Assembly: GCA_035691305.1 (NCBI GenBank)
Contig: DASSJF010000018.1
Location: forward strand, 1-43,273
Length of the DNA: 43,273 nucleotides
Direction: 5' to 3'
From: a bacterium
GTDB lineage: Bacteria; Sysuimicrobiota; Sysuimicrobiia; Sysuimicrobiales; Segetimicrobiaceae
Positions 32,760 to 43,000 of this stretch are shown here, in pieces. Made by a program: the position numbers and the translations under genes. Under the pieces are notes generated by a model. It saw only the letters and a program-made list of their open reading frames with translations, did no database searches and was not told the DNA's origin. Positions within the stretch are counted from its first letter, which is position 1; every line of letters starts with the position of its first letter.

Positions 32760-33498
32760 CGGGGTTCCCTCCCCCTACCAGCGTCCCGATTTCCTCGCCC
32801 AGCACCGCGCGGCGGAGATTGCCCGGCCGCGAGATATCGAAGACGATGATCGGCATGCCGTTATCCATGCAGAGCGAGGTCGCGGTGGCGTCCATGACTT
32901 TGAGGCCGCGGTTGAGGACCTCCATGTAGTCCAGCCGGTTGAACCGGACGGCGTTCGCGGACTCGCGCGGGTCTTTGTCGTAGACGCCGTCCACGCCCCG
33001 CTTGGCCATCAGAATGGCGCCCGCTTCGATTTCGATCGCCCGCAGCGCCGCGGCGGTGTCCGTAGTGAAATACGGGCTGCCGGTGCCGCCGGCGAAGACC
33101 ACGACCCGGCCTTTTTCCAGGTGGCGGATCGCGCGGCGTCGGATGTAGGGCTCGGCGACTTGGTGCATCTCGATCGCAGTCTGCACGCGCGTCTCGAGCC
33201 CCTCGCGCTCCATCGCGTCCTGCAGCGCGAGCGCGTTGATGACCGTCGCGAGCAGGCCCATGTAGTCGGCGGTGACCCGCGCCACGCCGGTCCGCGCCGC
33301 CACCTGCACGCCGCGCGCGATGTTGCCGCCGCCGACCACCAGCGCCACGTCCGCGCCGGACTCGCGGACGGCGCGGACCTCGCGCGCCACCAAATGCAGC
33401 ACGTCGGGATCGAGGCTCCGTTCCCCGGAACCGCCGAGGGCCTCCCCGCTCAACTTGAGGAGGACGCGGCGGTACCTGGGCGCCGGCGCCTCGGTCAT
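32740..33498 (-). CDS. pyrH: Uridylate (UMP) kinase
   Basis: The 252-residue amino-acid-kinase-family enzyme phosphorylates UMP to UDP. Motifs are [63 protein letters not shown] and [12 protein letters not shown]. Most PyrH proteins have D-H-M-G before LATVIN; here it is D-Y-M-G. ATG 33498 overlaps the tsf stop by 4 bases and gives the standard length. The 3' end overlaps frr by 20 bases. Confidence 0.97.
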   Translation of the reverse strand: MTEAPAPRYRRVLLKLSGEALGGSGERSLDPDVLHLVAREVRAVRESGADVALVVGGGNIARGVQVAARTGVARVTADYMGLLATVINALALQDAMEREGLETRVQTAIEMHQVAEPYIRRRAIRHLEKGRVVVFAGGTGSPYFTTDTAAALRAIEIEAGAILMAKRGVDGVYDKDPRESANAVRFNRLDYMEVLNRGLKVMDATATSLCMDNGMPIIVFDISRPGNLRRAVLGEEIGTLVGGGNPDARGRR

Positions 33499-34124
33499 GC
33501 TTCGCCGAGCTTGAACCGGGCGAACCGGCGGACTTTGATGTTCTCCTTGGTCCGGGAGATGGCGTCGTGCACGACCTCGCCTATCGTCCGCGGTTTCGAG
33601 CCCTCGTCGCGGATGAACGGCTGGTCGAGCAGGCACACGGTCGCGAAGTACTTCTCGAGCTTGCCCTCGGCGATGCGCGCGGCGACCGCCTCGGGCTTGC
33701 CGTCCTGGATCGCCTGGGCCACGTAGGCGGCCCGCTCCGACTCGAGGGCGTCGGCCGCGATCTCCTCACGGGACACGTACCGCGGATCCGTCGCGGCGAT
33801 CTGCATCGCGATGTCCCGCGCGAGCGTCTTGAACTCCTCGGTCCGCGCGACGAAATCGGTCTCGCAGTTGATCTCCACCAGCACGCCGAGCCGGCCGCCG
33901 GCGTGAATGTACGACGTCACGACGCCGTCGTTCGCGACGCGGCCGGTGCGCTTCGCGGCCGCCGCGAGCCCCTTGGCCCGCAGCACCTGCACGGCCTTCT
34001 CGATGTCCCCGCCGCACTCGGCCAACGCGTTGCGGCAGTCGATGATGCCGGCGCCGGTCCGCTCGCGCAGCGCCTTGACCTGCGCGGCGGAAATCTCTGT
34101 TGACGTTCCCTTGCGGTCCGGCAT
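33495..34124 (-). CDS. tsf: Elongation factor Ts, short form
   Basis: The 209-residue factor exchanges GDP for GTP on EF-Tu. The N-terminal UBA-like domain and signature ([20 protein letters not shown]) are followed by the core [20 protein letters not shown] and the C-terminal part with [16 protein letters not shown]. It is shorter than the 283-residue E. coli protein and matches the short form known from Thermus and many Gram-positives. ATG 34124 overlaps the rpsB stop by one base (TGATG). Confidence 0.97.
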   Translation of the reverse strand: MPDRKGTSTEISAAQVKALRERTGAGIIDCRNALAECGGDIEKAVQVLRAKGLAAAAKRTGRVANDGVVTSYIHAGGRLGVLVEINCETDFVARTEEFKTLARDIAMQIAATDPRYVSREEIAADALESERAAYVAQAIQDGKPEAVAARIAEGKLEKYFATVCLLDQPFIRDEGSKPRTIGEVVHDAISRTKENIKVRRFARFKLGEA

Positions 34125-34933
34125 CAGGCCTGGACCTCCTCCTCCTCCGCGGGCTCCTCCACCACTTCCTCTTCGCCCGGCAGCGGCGCCATCGGCGCGG
34201 GCTCGACGCCCTCCGCGGCCGCCTCTTCTTCGATGATCTCCGCCTTGCGGTGCTCCTCGTAGCCTTCGAGCGCCGCGTTCGCGACCCGGTTGGTGATGAG
34301 CCGCACCGCGCGGATCGCGTCGTCGTTGCCCGGGACCGGATAGGCGGCCTCGTCGGGGTCGCAGTTCGTGTCGATGATCGCGACAACCGGAATGCCGAGC
34401 TTCCGCGCTTCCGCGATCGCGATGTGCTCCTTGCGCGTGTCGACCACGTACACCGCCGACGGGATGTTTCGCATCGTCGCGATGCCGCCGAGGTACTTCT
34501 CGAGCCGCGCGAGCTCGTCCATCAGCCCGGTCTGCTCGCGCTTCGGCAGGATCTCGAGGGTACCGTTGTCCCGCATGTCGACGAGCTCGTGCAGCCGCTC
34601 GATCCGGGCCTTGATCGTCGCGAAGTTCGTCAGCATCCCGCCAAGCCACCGCTGGTTGACGTAGAACTGGTGGGCCCGGGTCGCCTCTTCGCGGATCGCG
34701 TCCTGCGCCTGCTTTTTCGTACCGACGAACAGCACGGTACCCCCCTGCGCGACGGTGTCGCGCACGAAGCGATACGCCGCGTCGATCAACGGCACGGACT
34801 TCTGCAGGTCGATGATGTGGATCCCGTTACGCTGGGTGAATATGAACGGGGCCATCTTCGGGTTCCACCGGCGCGTCTGGTGCCCGAAGTGCACCCCGGC
34901 TTCCAGCAACTGCTTCATTGTCACAACTGCCAC
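34124..34933 (-). CDS. rpsB: 30S ribosomal protein S2
   Basis: The 269-residue protein has the S2 core: [53 protein letters not shown] and [20 protein letters not shown], with a C-terminal tail of about 35 residues rich in Glu and Ala. S2 is a late-binding protein of the small subunit. GTG 34933 is chosen because GGGAGGT lies about 7 bases upstream. It heads the rpsB-tsf-pyrH-frr-uppS-cdsA-dxr-rseP-ispG block. Confidence 0.98.
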   Translation of the reverse strand: MAVVTMKQLLEAGVHFGHQTRRWNPKMAPFIFTQRNGIHIIDLQKSVPLIDAAYRFVRDTVAQGGTVLFVGTKKQAQDAIREEATRAHQFYVNQRWLGGMLTNFATIKARIERLHELVDMRDNGTLEILPKREQTGLMDELARLEKYLGGIATMRNIPSAVYVVDTRKEHIAIAEARKLGIPVVAIIDTNCDPDEAAYPVPGNDDAIRAVRLITNRVANAALEGYEEHRKAEIIEEEAAAEGVEPAPMAPLPGEEEVVEEPAEEEEVQA

Positions 34934-35061
34934 AATGCTACCTCCCGTCCGGTTTTGGCCTCCGCCCGGATCATCCCGCGCCGGAACCCCGAAGCGCGCC
35001 TGGCGCGTCGCTTGCTGGGCACCGCCGGCGCCGTCACGCGGGCGTGTGATAGTGCCATGAC

Positions 35062-35070
35062 AGTATAGCA
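35062..35070 (-). promoter_or_regulatory. Extended -10 promoter of the rpsB operon
   Basis: TGCTATACT (35062-35070 on the minus strand) is an extended -10 element (TGn before TATACT, 5 of 6 matches). I see no good -35 box at 17 or 18 bases upstream. Transcription would start near 35055, leaving a leader of about 120 bases before the rpsB GTG. Confidence 0.6.
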
Positions 35071-35145
35071 CACCACGGCGCGGGGCCGGGTTGCAGGCCC
35101 TGCGAGCGGTCCGCACCGCCGGACCCGGCGTGACAACGGCGGCGA

Positions 35146-35165
35146 GCCGGGCGGGGACGCCCGGC
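35146..35165. terminator. Possible terminator hairpin between the secreted unknown gene and rpsB
   Basis: GCCGGGCG and CGCCCGGC form a perfect 8-bp stem with a 4-base loop, starting 25 bases after the stop of the gene at 35190. No T-run follows. It may end the upstream transcript before the rpsB promoter. Confidence 0.4.
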
Positions 35166-35189
35166 GAACGCGCTTCCGGAGAGCCGGGG

Positions 35190-35669
35190 CTACACCTGCA
35201 GAGCGAAGACGACGACGAGGTTGTTGATGGGCGTACCGACCACCGTAATTGAGAGCCGCGTGCCGGTATCCTGGATCTCGGCCGCGACGAGCCGAACCGT
35301 GTTCACCGGTGCCAGAAAGGAGTAGGTGCGGATCGGGACGAGGAACAGCCGTCCCCTGAGCTTTGGGCCGGCCGGTGTGTCCAAACGCATGAGCTGCCCG
35401 GGCGGAATGCGAGAATCCTCAGGCGCGAAGGCGAGAAACATCCCCGTGTCGTCGTGGAGCACCGAGATCAGGTAACACCGTCCCGCGGGAATGACGACGG
35501 CGCCGTAGACGAGGGCGACGGCCGGACAGAACACCTCGCCGGCCTTGCGCGACGTGATTTCCATGGGTCGTGGAAACCCGCCGGGCCGCGAGGCCGGACC
35601 GGCGGAGGCCGGAAGCACCCCGACTGCTAGAATGACGACCGCAAGCCACAGTGCGCGAAGTCGCGGCAT
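35190..35669 (-). CDS. Small secreted protein of unknown function
   Basis: The 159-residue protein has a classical signal peptide: basic start PRLR, hydrophobic core [15 protein letters not shown], and cleavage after ASA near residue 23. The mature part is beta-rich, with one Cys pair (in [11 protein letters not shown] and [11 protein letters not shown]) that may form a disulfide. I do not recognise a family. AGGAGG lies upstream; an in-frame TTG (35672) just before ATG 35669 is the alternative start. It is flanked by hslU and rpsB, two housekeeping loci, and has its own putative terminator hairpin. Confidence 0.7.
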   Translation of the reverse strand: MPRLRALWLAVVILAVGVLPASAGPASRPGGFPRPMEITSRKAGEVFCPAVALVYGAVVIPAGRCYLISVLHDDTGMFLAFAPEDSRIPPGQLMRLDTPAGPKLRGRLFLVPIRTYSFLAPVNTVRLVAAEIQDTGTRLSITVVGTPINNLVVVFALQV

Positions 35670-35795
35670 CAACGCCCTCTCCTCCTGCGATCAGGATCGG
35701 AAACATTGTGCCCGCGGCGGCCGCCTAGCCCGACATCTCCGCCCGTAGGTCCCGGTACGCGAACGAGTGGCGGACGAGAGCAATCCCCGAGAGGA

Positions 35796-37250
35796 CTAGA
35801 GGACGTACCGACTGAGGTCGCGGCTGTCGAGAATGCCTTTGAGGCGCCCGCGCACGTAGGCAGCGTCGATCACGACGCGCGCCGGGGCTTCGGGCGCGGC
35901 GAAGGACAGGTCCTCCGTCACCTTCTCAAGGACGGTGTGCAGGCGGCGCGCGCCGATGTCCTCCGTCTCGCCGTTCACCTCTTGGGCGATGCGGGCGAGC
36001 TCGCGGACGCCGTCGTCCGGGAACTCCACCGTGACGCCCTCGGTCGCGAGCAACGCGGCGTACTGCTTGGTCAGCGCGTTGTGCGGCTCGACGAGAATCC
36101 GGACAAAGTCCGCCTCGGTCAGCGGCGCGAGCTCGACGCGGATCGGCAGCCGGCCCTGCAGCTCCGGGATCAGGTCGGCGGGCTTGCTCACGTGAAACGC
36201 GCCGGCGGCGATGAACAGGACGTGGTCGGTGCGGACCGGCCCGTACTTGGTCGTGACGGTCGAGCCCTCGATGATCGGCAGGATGTCACGCTGCACGCCT
36301 TCCCGGGACACGTCCGGCCCGACGGACGGGCCCCGCCCGCCGGCGATCTTGTCGAGCTCGTCGATGAAGATGATCCCGTGCTCCTGCGCCCGCCGGATCC
36401 CCTCGCGCACGACCTCCTCCATGTCGATCAGCTTCTGCGCCTCTTCCGCGGTCAGGATGCGCAGCGCCTCGCCGACGGTCGTCCGCCGGCGCTTCCGGCG
36501 CTTCGGCAGGAGCGTGCCGAAGAGGTCCTGGAGGTTGACGCCCATCTCCTCGACGCCCTGCCCCGAGAACACCTCGACCGTCGGGGTCGCGGTCTCCTCG
36601 ACGTCGAGCTCGACCGGATCCCCATCGAGCTCGCCCCGATCGAGCCGTGTGCGCGCCGCCGCCCGGCGCACCGCGAGATCACCCGCCTCGGGCGCGGGCG
36701 GCGTCATCCCGGGCTGCGGCTCGGCGGGGGGGCTCTGGCCCGGCCGCGCCCCGAACAACATCTCAAGCGGATTGCCGAGGACGGCTTCGCGGCGGGGCGC
36801 CGGCACGAGGATCTCGACGAGGCGGTCGCGCGCGTGCGCCGCCGCCCGTTCCTGCACGGACTCCACGCGCTCGGCCTTCACCATTTGCACCGCGGTCTCG
36901 GCGAGGTCGCGCACCATCGAGTCGACGTCGCGGCCGACGTAGCCGACCTCGGTGAACTTCGTCGCCTCGACCTTCACGAACGGCGCGCCGGCGAGCCGGG
37001 CGACCCGCCGGGCGATCTCAGTCTTACCGACGCCGGTCGGGCCGATCATGAGGATGTTTTTCGGGATGACCTCGTCGCGCAGCTCCGGGCCCAGACGGCT
37101 GCGGCGGTACCGGTTGCGGAGGGCAACCGCGACCGCCCGCTTGGCGGCGGTCTGGCCGACAATATATCTGTCGAGCTCCGCGACGATCCGGCGCGGCGTA
37201 AGCGCCTCGATGGAGAACGCGGACTCGAGACCCCCGGTTGTGACGCTCAT
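35796..37250 (-). CDS. hslU: ATP-dependent protease ATPase subunit HslU
   Basis: The 484-residue AAA+ ATPase unfolds substrates for HslV. Motifs: [20 protein letters not shown], Walker [14 protein letters not shown], the pore loop GYVGRDVDS, Walker [10 protein letters not shown], sensor region [12 protein letters not shown] and the C-terminal tail SRDLSRYVL that docks into HslV. The I-domain (about 140-280) is about 40 residues longer than in E. coli and has a Pro-rich insert near 173-190 ([16 protein letters not shown]), probably disordered. The ATG at 37250 lies 19 bases after the hslV stop. Confidence 0.98.
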   Translation of the reverse strand: MSVTTGGLESAFSIEALTPRRIVAELDRYIVGQTAAKRAVAVALRNRYRRSRLGPELRDEVIPKNILMIGPTGVGKTEIARRVARLAGAPFVKVEATKFTEVGYVGRDVDSMVRDLAETAVQMVKAERVESVQERAAAHARDRLVEILVPAPRREAVLGNPLEMLFGARPGQSPPAEPQPGMTPPAPEAGDLAVRRAAARTRLDRGELDGDPVELDVEETATPTVEVFSGQGVEEMGVNLQDLFGTLLPKRRKRRRTTVGEALRILTAEEAQKLIDMEEVVREGIRRAQEHGIIFIDELDKIAGGRGPSVGPDVSREGVQRDILPIIEGSTVTTKYGPVRTDHVLFIAAGAFHVSKPADLIPELQGRLPIRVELAPLTEADFVRILVEPHNALTKQYAALLATEGVTVEFPDDGVRELARIAQEVNGETEDIGARRLHTVLEKVTEDLSFAAPEAPARVVIDAAYVRGRLKGILDSRDLSRYVL

Positions 37251-37269
37251 CGACGTTTCAGGACCCCGC

Positions 37270-37836
37270 CTAGTCCAGGACTTCGACCGTCACCTGATCG
37301 TTCGTGTAGACGCAGATCTCGGCGGCGACGCGCAGGGCTTCGCGCGCCACCGCCTCGGCGTCGAGCGACGAGTGCGTGAGGAGCGCGCGCGCCGCGGCGA
37401 GCGCGTACGGACCGCCCGAGCCGATCGCGGCCACGCCGTCGTCCGGCTCGATGATGTCGCCGCTGCCGGACAGCACGAAGAGGTGGGCGCGGTCGGCGAC
37501 CACGAGCAGCGCTTCGAGCCGCCGCAGCACGCGGTCCGAGCGCCAGTCTTTGGCCAGCGCCACGACGGCGCGGGTGAGATCGCCGCGCGTCTCGCGGAGC
37601 TTCTCTTCGAGGCGGTCGTAAAGCGTCAACCCGTCCGCGGCGGAGCCGGCGAACCCGAGCAGCACGCCGTCGCCGGCGCGGCGGACCTTCCGCGCGCCGT
37701 GCTTGAGGACGGTCGACCCTACGGTGACTTGTCCGTCGCCGGCCACGGCGACCCGGCCGTCACGGCGCACGGCGACGACGGTCGTCGAGCGAATCGTACC
37801 GTCGGGGCGGCTAACGCCGGACTCGCCGGCACCCAT
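37270..37836 (-). CDS. hslV: ATP-dependent protease peptidase subunit HslV
   Basis: The 188-residue proteasome-like peptidase has [20 protein letters not shown] with the N-terminal Thr of the mature enzyme at residue 18 (or 19). From ATG 37836 there is thus a propeptide of 17 residues ([17 protein letters not shown]). E. coli HslV loses only its Met. Other motifs are [40 protein letters not shown] and the C-terminal [18 protein letters not shown]. The gene begins 20 bases after topA, with which it is probably transcribed. The common neighbour xerC is absent between topA and hslV. Confidence 0.97.
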   Translation of the reverse strand: MGAGESGVSRPDGTIRSTTVVAVRRDGRVAVAGDGQVTVGSTVLKHGARKVRRAGDGVLLGFAGSAADGLTLYDRLEEKLRETRGDLTRAVVALAKDWRSDRVLRRLEALLVVADRAHLFVLSGSGDIIEPDDGVAAIGSGGPYALAAARALLTHSSLDAEAVAREALRVAAEICVYTNDQVTVEVLD

Positions 37837-37856
37837 GTGATGAACGCCGGCCTCGT

Positions 37857-39992
37857 TCAGGGTCGGGCGCCGGCGTGCTCCGGCTCGCGGGACTGCGGGG
37901 CTTCCTTGTACGGGCACTGCTTGTTGCTGCAGACGATCGTCGGCGGAGTCCCCCGACGGGCGCGCTTCGCGACCAGCATCGAGCCGCAGGTCGGGCACAT
38001 CCGCCCGGTCGGCCGGTCCCACGACACGTACGTGCAGTTGGGATAGTTCGCGCAGCCGTAGAACACCCGGCCCTTGCGCGTCCGGCGCTCGACGACCTCG
38101 CCGTTGTCCACCGGGCAGCGCACGCCGATGCCGACGGGCCGGGTGTACGAGCACTCCGGATAGCCCGAGCAGGCAATGAACTCCCCATACCGTCCGCGCC
38201 GCTTGACGAGCGGCTTGCCGCAGCGGGGGCAGGGCTCGCCGATCTCCTCCGGGGTCATCTCGACCTCTTGGATCTCCTGCTCCGCCTTCACGAGCTCGTC
38301 CGAGAACGGCCGGTAGAAACCGGCGAGAAGACCGACCCAGTCCTCGGCCCCCCCCTCGACTTTGTCGAGGTTCTCCTCCATCCGCGCCGTGAACTCCACA
38401 TCCACGACGTTGGGAAAGTGCTCGACGAGCAGCGCGTTCACGAGGATCCCGAGGTCGGTCGGATACAACCGCCGGTCCTCGAGCTCGACGTAGCCGCGGT
38501 GCTTGATCGTCTCGATGATCGGCGCGTAGGTGCTCGGCCGGCCGATCCCCCGCTCCTCGAGCGCGCGCACGAGCGTCGCCTCGGTGTAACGGGGCGGCGG
38601 CTGCGTGAAGTGCTGCTGCGGATCGAGCCCGAGCAGGCGAAGCTTTTCGCCGGCGGTGAGGTCGGGCAGCCAGCCTTCCGGCGTCTCCTCCTCGCCGTTG
38701 TCACGGCCCTCCAGATACACGCGGAGGAACCCCGGAAACTTCACGCGCGATCCGGTTGCCCGCAGGAGGTACGGCCCGGCGTTGATGTCGACGGCCAGAG
38801 TGTCCATCACCGCCGACGCCATCTGGCTCGCCACGAACCGCTCCCAGATCAGCTTGTACACCTTGTACTGATCGGCCTTGAGGCGGGACCGGACCGCGTC
38901 GGGCGTCCGGGTCACGGACGTGGGCCTGATCGCTTCGTGCGCCTCCTGCGCGTCGCGCCGTGAGGTGTAGCGCCGCGGCTTCTCCGGCACGTAGTCCGCG
39001 CCGTAGGTCGCGCCGATGTACTCGCGCGCCTGCTGCTGGGCCGACTCCGCGATGTTCACCGAGTCGGTGCGCATGTAGGTGATCAGACCGACGGTTCCCT
39101 CCGGCCCGACGTCGAGGCCCTCGTACAGCTGCTGGGCCACGACCATCGTGCGCGCCGCGGAGTAGCCGAGCTTCCGGTTCGCCTCCTGCTGCAGCGTGCT
39201 GGTTGTGAACGGCGCCGCCGGATTCCGCTGCTGATCCCGCCGGCGCACCTCGCCGACGACATAGGGCAGCCGCTCCAGTTCCGCGACGAGCGCTTTGGCC
39301 TCCGTCTCATTGCCGATCGAGATCTTGTCGGAGCCCTTGCCGATGAACTTGGCGAGGAAGGACGCGTCCGCGACCTGGGGCGCCGCGCCGCCCTGCTGGA
39401 TGAGGCGCGCGGCGATCGACCAGTACTCCTGGGGAACGAACGCGTCGATCTCCTTTTCGCGTTCGACGATCAGGCGCACAGCCACCGACTGCACGCGCCC
39501 TGCGCTCAGGCCGCCGCGCACTTTGCGCCACAGTAGAGGGCTCAGCTTGTAGCCGACGAGTCGGTCGAGGATCCGGCGCGCCTGCTGTGCGTTGACGAGG
39601 CTGGTCTGAATCTCGCGCGGGTGCTGCAGGGCGCGGCGCACCGCGTCACGCGTCACCTCATGAAACTCGATCCGCTTGATCTTGTCGTTGACCGGCGTGA
39701 GAATGTTGGAGAGGTGCCACGAGATCGCCTCGCCCTCCCGGTCCGGGTCGGTGGCCAGGTATACCGTCGATGCTTTCTTGGCCGCCGACTTGAGCTCTTT
39801 GATGATCGGGCCCTTGCCCTTCGGCACCAGATACTTGGGCGCGAACGCGTGTTCTACGTCCACGCCGAGCTGGCTGCGCGGAAGGTCCTTCACATGTCCC
39901 ATCGAGGCCATGACGTCGTACCGGCCGTCGAGGAGCTTCTTGAGCGTCCTCGCCTTGGTCGGTGATTCGACGACGACCAGTGATCTCGCCAC
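37857..39992 (-). CDS. topA: DNA topoisomerase I (type IA)
   Basis: The 711-residue enzyme relaxes negative supercoils. The TOPRIM domain is at the start: [19 protein letters not shown], then [17 protein letters not shown] with D82, D84 and E86. The active-site Tyr is in [16 protein letters not shown] near residue 305. Three C-terminal zinc ribbons follow: [41 protein letters not shown] and [16 protein letters not shown] with [11 protein letters not shown] 39992 is preceded by GGGAGGGA. It has its own promoter and an unusual leader (see 40055-40149). Confidence 0.98.
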   Translation of the reverse strand: MARSLVVVESPTKARTLKKLLDGRYDVMASMGHVKDLPRSQLGVDVEHAFAPKYLVPKGKGPIIKELKSAAKKASTVYLATDPDREGEAISWHLSNILTPVNDKIKRIEFHEVTRDAVRRALQHPREIQTSLVNAQQARRILDRLVGYKLSPLLWRKVRGGLSAGRVQSVAVRLIVEREKEIDAFVPQEYWSIAARLIQQGGAAPQVADASFLAKFIGKGSDKISIGNETEAKALVAELERLPYVVGEVRRRDQQRNPAAPFTTSTLQQEANRKLGYSAARTMVVAQQLYEGLDVGPEGTVGLITYMRTDSVNIAESAQQQAREYIGATYGADYVPEKPRRYTSRRDAQEAHEAIRPTSVTRTPDAVRSRLKADQYKVYKLIWERFVASQMASAVMDTLAVDINAGPYLLRATGSRVKFPGFLRVYLEGRDNGEEETPEGWLPDLTAGEKLRLLGLDPQQHFTQPPPRYTEATLVRALEERGIGRPSTYAPIIETIKHRGYVELEDRRLYPTDLGILVNALLVEHFPNVVDVEFTARMEENLDKVEGGAEDWVGLLAGFYRPFSDELVKAEQEIQEVEMTPEEIGEPCPRCGKPLVKRRGRYGEFIACSGYPECSYTRPVGIGVRCPVDNGEVVERRTRKGRVFYGCANYPNCTYVSWDRPTGRMCPTCGSMLVAKRARRGTPPTIVCSNKQCPYKEAPQSREPEHAGARP

Positions 39993-40054
39993 GCTGTCCC
40001 TCCCAGCAATTTGCCGCGCGGCCCGTGGCCGGACGACGCCCGCCGTTCGTTCCC

Positions 40055-40086
40055 TGACGATTGCGCGTTTCTGACGATTACGCGTT
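40055..40086. repeat. 15-bp tandem direct repeat in the topA leader
   Basis: TGACGATTGCGCGTT (40055-40069) and TGACGATTACGCGTT (40072-40086) differ at one base and repeat with a period of 17. They lie in the untranslated leader, about 65 bases before topA. A related GACGAT core recurs in the opposite orientation at about 40111-40116. Confidence 0.7.
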
Positions 40087-40106
40087 ACTTCAATAATATT
40101 AGTAAC
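40084..40106. repeat. Inverted repeat in the topA leader
   Basis: GTTACT (40084-40089) and AGTAAC (40101-40106) flank an AT-rich 11-base centre (tcaataatatt). It sits just downstream of the predicted start of transcription, in the most AT-rich stretch of the window. It may be a hairpin or a repressor site. Confidence 0.55.
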
Positions 40107-40120
40107 GGCATCGTCGGAGG

Positions 40121-40149
40121 ATTCTATACCCCTCCCTTTCTATTGTCAA
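40121..40149 (-). promoter_or_regulatory. Strong sigma-A promoter of topA
   Basis: A perfect -35 TTGACA (40144-40149) and TAGAAT (40121-40126, 5 of 6) are spaced by exactly 17 bases. The -35 box overlaps the dprA stop codon. Transcription would start near 40114. This is the best consensus promoter in the window and suggests topA-hslV-hslU can be expressed apart from the comM-comF-dprA genes. Confidence 0.8.
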
Positions 40150-41273
40150 ATTTGTCGCTTCCAAGACCTGGCCGACGCGACGTAGAGGCCGCCCGGCATG
40201 CGGTGGACGAGACCGCGCACCTCGAGCGCCACGAGCGCCGCCGCGGCGTCCGCGACGCGCACGCCGGCCGCCGCGGCAACGCCGTCCACGGCGCGAGCCT
40301 CGCCTCTGTCGAGCGCGGCGACCACGGCCTGTTCGGCCCGCGTGAGTCCGGGCGGAACGCCGGGGTGGCCGGCGCCCGGCGAATCGCCGGGAGACGCCCG
40401 CTCGAGCACCGCCAGGAGGTCGTCCGGATGCGTGAGAACCCGGGCGCCTATCGCCAGCAAATGGTGCGGGCCCGCGCTGCCGCGCGCGTATACGCTGCCG
40501 GGTACCGCGAAAACCGGCCGGCCCTGAGTTTCCGCCTGACGCGCAGTGATGAGCGCCCCGCTGTCCAGGTCGCCCTCGACCACCACGACCGCATCGGCGA
40601 GCCCGCTGATGAGGCGGTTGCGCGCCGGGAACGCCCCGCGCTCCGGCGGCGCGCCCATCGGGGCTTCCGCGAGGAGGGCCCCGCGCGCGAGCATCGCGGC
40701 CATGAGCGTCCGGTGCTCCGGAGGATAGGCGACGTCGACGCCGCACGCGAGGACCCCGACCGTGCACCCGCGGGCACGGACCACCGCCGCGTGGGCCGCC
40801 GCGTCGATGCCGCGCGCGAGCCCGCTCACGACGGCCACCTGAGACTCGGCGAGGGCGGACGCGAGACGCTCGGCGACGGTGAGACCATACGGCGTGGCCC
40901 GGCGCGTCCCGACGATCGCCGCCGCGGGCGCATCGTCCGGCCACCCGCCGCGCACGTAGAGCACCGGCGGCGCCGCGGCAATCTGCCGCAGCCGCACAGG
41001 GTAGGCCGGGTCGGAGCGGGTGATCACCCGCGCGCCGGCGCGTGCGGCGCACTCGAACGCGCGCGACGCGCGGCCGTCGCCGCGTGCCGCGGCGACGGCC
41101 TCCGCAAGGCCCCGCCCGATCCCCGGGACCCCGGCGAGGGCGACCGGGTCGGCGGTCGATGCGGCCTCCGCCGACCCGAAGTGCGCCAGCAGCCTCGCCA
41201 CACGAACCGCGCCGAGCCCCGGCACGAGCGATAGCGCAACGAGGCAGTGCCGCTCGCGCTCGGAGTCCGTCAC
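40146..41273 (-). CDS. dprA: DNA-processing protein DprA
   Basis: DprA binds incoming single-stranded DNA and loads RecA during natural transformation. The 375-residue protein has an N-terminal helix-hairpin-helix region (LVPGLGAVRVARLLAHFGSA and GVPGIGRGLAEAV). The Rossmann-like core shows AIVGTRRATPYG, VSGLARGIDAAAHAA, LACGVDVAYPPEHR and FPARNRLISGLADAVVVVE. A C-terminal winged-helix domain (about 310-370) follows. GTG 41273 overlaps the comF stop by 4 bases; an alternative GTG at 41285 adds four residues. Confidence 0.96.
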   Translation of the reverse strand: MTDSERERHCLVALSLVPGLGAVRVARLLAHFGSAEAASTADPVALAGVPGIGRGLAEAVAAARGDGRASRAFECAARAGARVITRSDPAYPVRLRQIAAAPPVLYVRGGWPDDAPAAAIVGTRRATPYGLTVAERLASALAESQVAVVSGLARGIDAAAHAAVVRARGCTVGVLACGVDVAYPPEHRTLMAAMLARGALLAEAPMGAPPERGAFPARNRLISGLADAVVVVEGDLDSGALITARQAETQGRPVFAVPGSVYARGSAGPHHLLAIGARVLTHPDDLLAVLERASPGDSPGAGHPGVPPGLTRAEQAVVAALDRGEARAVDGVAAAAGVRVADAAAALVALEVRGLVHRMPGGLYVASARSWKRQI

Positions 41274-42019
41274 GGCTCCCGCCACGGCTGGCGGGCGAGG
41301 ACAACGGCGTCGACCGTCGCCGCGCCGCCGTCATCGAGGATGACGCGCGCGCACTCGGACAACGTCGCCCCGCTCGTCAGCACGTCGTCGACGACCAGAA
41401 CGCGGGCGCCGCGCAGGAGCCGCGTGGGATATCCGAGCCTCACCGCACCGCGGGCGGCGCGCCACCGCTCGCGCTCGGACCGCGCCCACCGTCCCGACGA
41501 GGGTCGCCGCCGCACCAGCAGCGGAGGCGCGAGATCGTCGAGCGGCAGGCGGGGCCTCGCCGCCGGGCGCGCGTCGAGATAGATGGCGGTCAACGGATGG
41601 GCCGGCCGCCCGCCGAGATTCGCGCGGTGAAACGGTACAGGGAGCACGACGTCGTACCGCCGGCGGACGCCGGTCTCGAGTAACCACCCGGCGAGCGCGC
41701 GGCCGAGCGCCACGATCGCCCAGACCTCCACCCGCTTGGCGGCGAGGACCAGCCGCTCGACGTCGCCGCGCTTGTAACCGAGCACCACGTCCGCACGCCC
41801 GAGGCGCGACCACGCGCGCGCGCAGCCGAGACCGCGGCACCCCGGGCCGCTGCGGGGCTGCGCGCAGCGCGGGCACGCGTCCGGCCCGATGGGCACGACG
41901 GCAGGGGCGAGGCAGCCGGGCGCGATCGGATAGCCCGTTCCGCAGCACAGGCAGGGGCGAGCCTGCGGCGTCGCGTGCGCGCGAAGCACCCGCCAGAGCG
42001 CCCCCGGCGCGGGTTCCAC
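41270..42019 (-). CDS. comF: ComF-family phosphoribosyltransferase-like protein
   Basis: The 249-residue protein has an N-terminal region with paired Cys (CLCCGTGYPIAPGC, then CPRCAQPRSGPGCRGLGC), likely zinc ligands. A type I PRTase core follows: VVLPVPFHRANLGGRPAHPL and the PRPP loop VLVVDDVLTSGATLSECA. In Bacillus, ComFC is needed for DNA uptake; its exact reaction is not known. GTG 42019 starts GEPAPG-like MEPAPGALW and lies 12 bases after the comM stop. The dprA start overlaps its stop. Confidence 0.93.
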   Translation of the reverse strand: MEPAPGALWRVLRAHATPQARPCLCCGTGYPIAPGCLAPAVVPIGPDACPRCAQPRSGPGCRGLGCARAWSRLGRADVVLGYKRGDVERLVLAAKRVEVWAIVALGRALAGWLLETGVRRRYDVVLPVPFHRANLGGRPAHPLTAIYLDARPAARPRLPLDDLAPPLLVRRRPSSGRWARSERERWRAARGAVRLGYPTRLLRGARVLVVDDVLTSGATLSECARVILDDGGAATVDAVVLARQPWREP

Positions 42020-42031
42020 CGGTCGGGCCCG

Positions 42032-43000
42032 TCAGAACGGCGCCGCCGCGCCGGACTGCATCGCGCGGTCCAACGTCCGGTAGCCGATCGCCTCGGCCAC
42101 GTGCGGCGCGCCGATGGACGCGTCGCCGCCGAGATCGGCGATCGTGCGGGCCACGCGCCCGAGACGGTGGTACGCGCGTGGACTCAGCCCGAGACGGTCG
42201 ACGGCCTGCCGGAGCAGCGCGCGGGACTCCGGCCCGAGGACGCAACACGCCCGGGCCGCGGCCACGGGCATCGTGGCGTTGACCGCGTCCGCGAGTCCCA
42301 GAGCCGCGGCGCGCGCCGATTGCGCCGCCCGGGCGCGCGCCACGCGGGCCCGCACATCCGCGGTCCGCTCCGCCGGCCCCGCCGCGGCCAGCTCGGCGCC
42401 GCTGAGCGCGGGCATCTCGACGTGGAGGTCGATGCGGTCGAGCAGCGGCCCCGAAACCCGCGCGCGGTAGCGCGCCCGCTGGGACGGCGTGCAACCGCAG
42501 GCACGGCGCGGGTCGCCGAGATACCCGCACGGGCACGGGTTCATCGCGGCGACGAGCATGCACCGCGCCGGAAGGGCTACCGCGCCGGCGGTCCGGACTA
42601 TGACGATCCGGCCCTCCTCGAGCGGTTGGCGAAGTGATTCCAGCGCGTCGTGGTGAAACTCCGGGACTTCGTCGAGAAACAGCACCCCGAGGTGGGCAAG
42701 GCTCACTTCTCCGGGCGATGGCGGCGAGCCGCCGCCGACAAGCCCCTGCACGGTCGTCGCGTGGTGCGGCGCCCGGAACGGACGCAATGCGATCAGCGGC
42801 GCGGACGACGGCAGCCTGCCGGCCGCGCTGTAGACCCGCGTGACCTCGAGGGCCTCGTCTCGCGACAGCGGCGGCAGGATCGCCGGCAGCCGTTGCGCCA
42901 GCATCGTCTTGCCGGTGCCGGGCGGGCCGATCAGCAACAGATCGTGGGCGCAAAGTAACGTGCTCGGGAAGGCCAAATGAGCGGCTTCCCGCCGATTCAC
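42032..43000 (-). pseudogene. comM: 5'-truncated comM (YifB/ComM AAA+ ATPase)
   Basis: The frame has 322 residues, about 190 fewer than normal ComM/YifB (about 510). It begins MNRREAAHLAFPSTLLCAHD, and only from about AHDLLLIGPPGTGKT (Walker A) does it match the family. It continues with RPFRAPHHATTVQGLVGGG, LGVLFLDEVPEFHHDALESL, MNPCPCGYLGDP, RYRARVSGPLLDRIDLHVEM and SPRAYHRLGRVARTIADLGG. The N-terminal Lon-S16-like/ChlI domain is missing, and the upstream DNA does not encode it on either strand. ComM is a helicase for branch migration in transformation and is unlikely to work without that domain. The match stops sharply near 42945, so this looks like an insertion or rearrangement. Confidence 0.8.

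Noticed and set aside
35055-35190. A tRNA or other RNA gene between rpsB and the secreted unknown gene.
   Set aside because: No cloverleaf with T-loop GTTCRA and matching acceptor arms was found. Only promoter and hairpin elements are visible.
37857-37900. A lost xerC between topA and hslV as a local deletion.
   Set aside because: The gap is only 20 bases and clean. Many genomes simply have xerC elsewhere, so nothing here shows a deletion.
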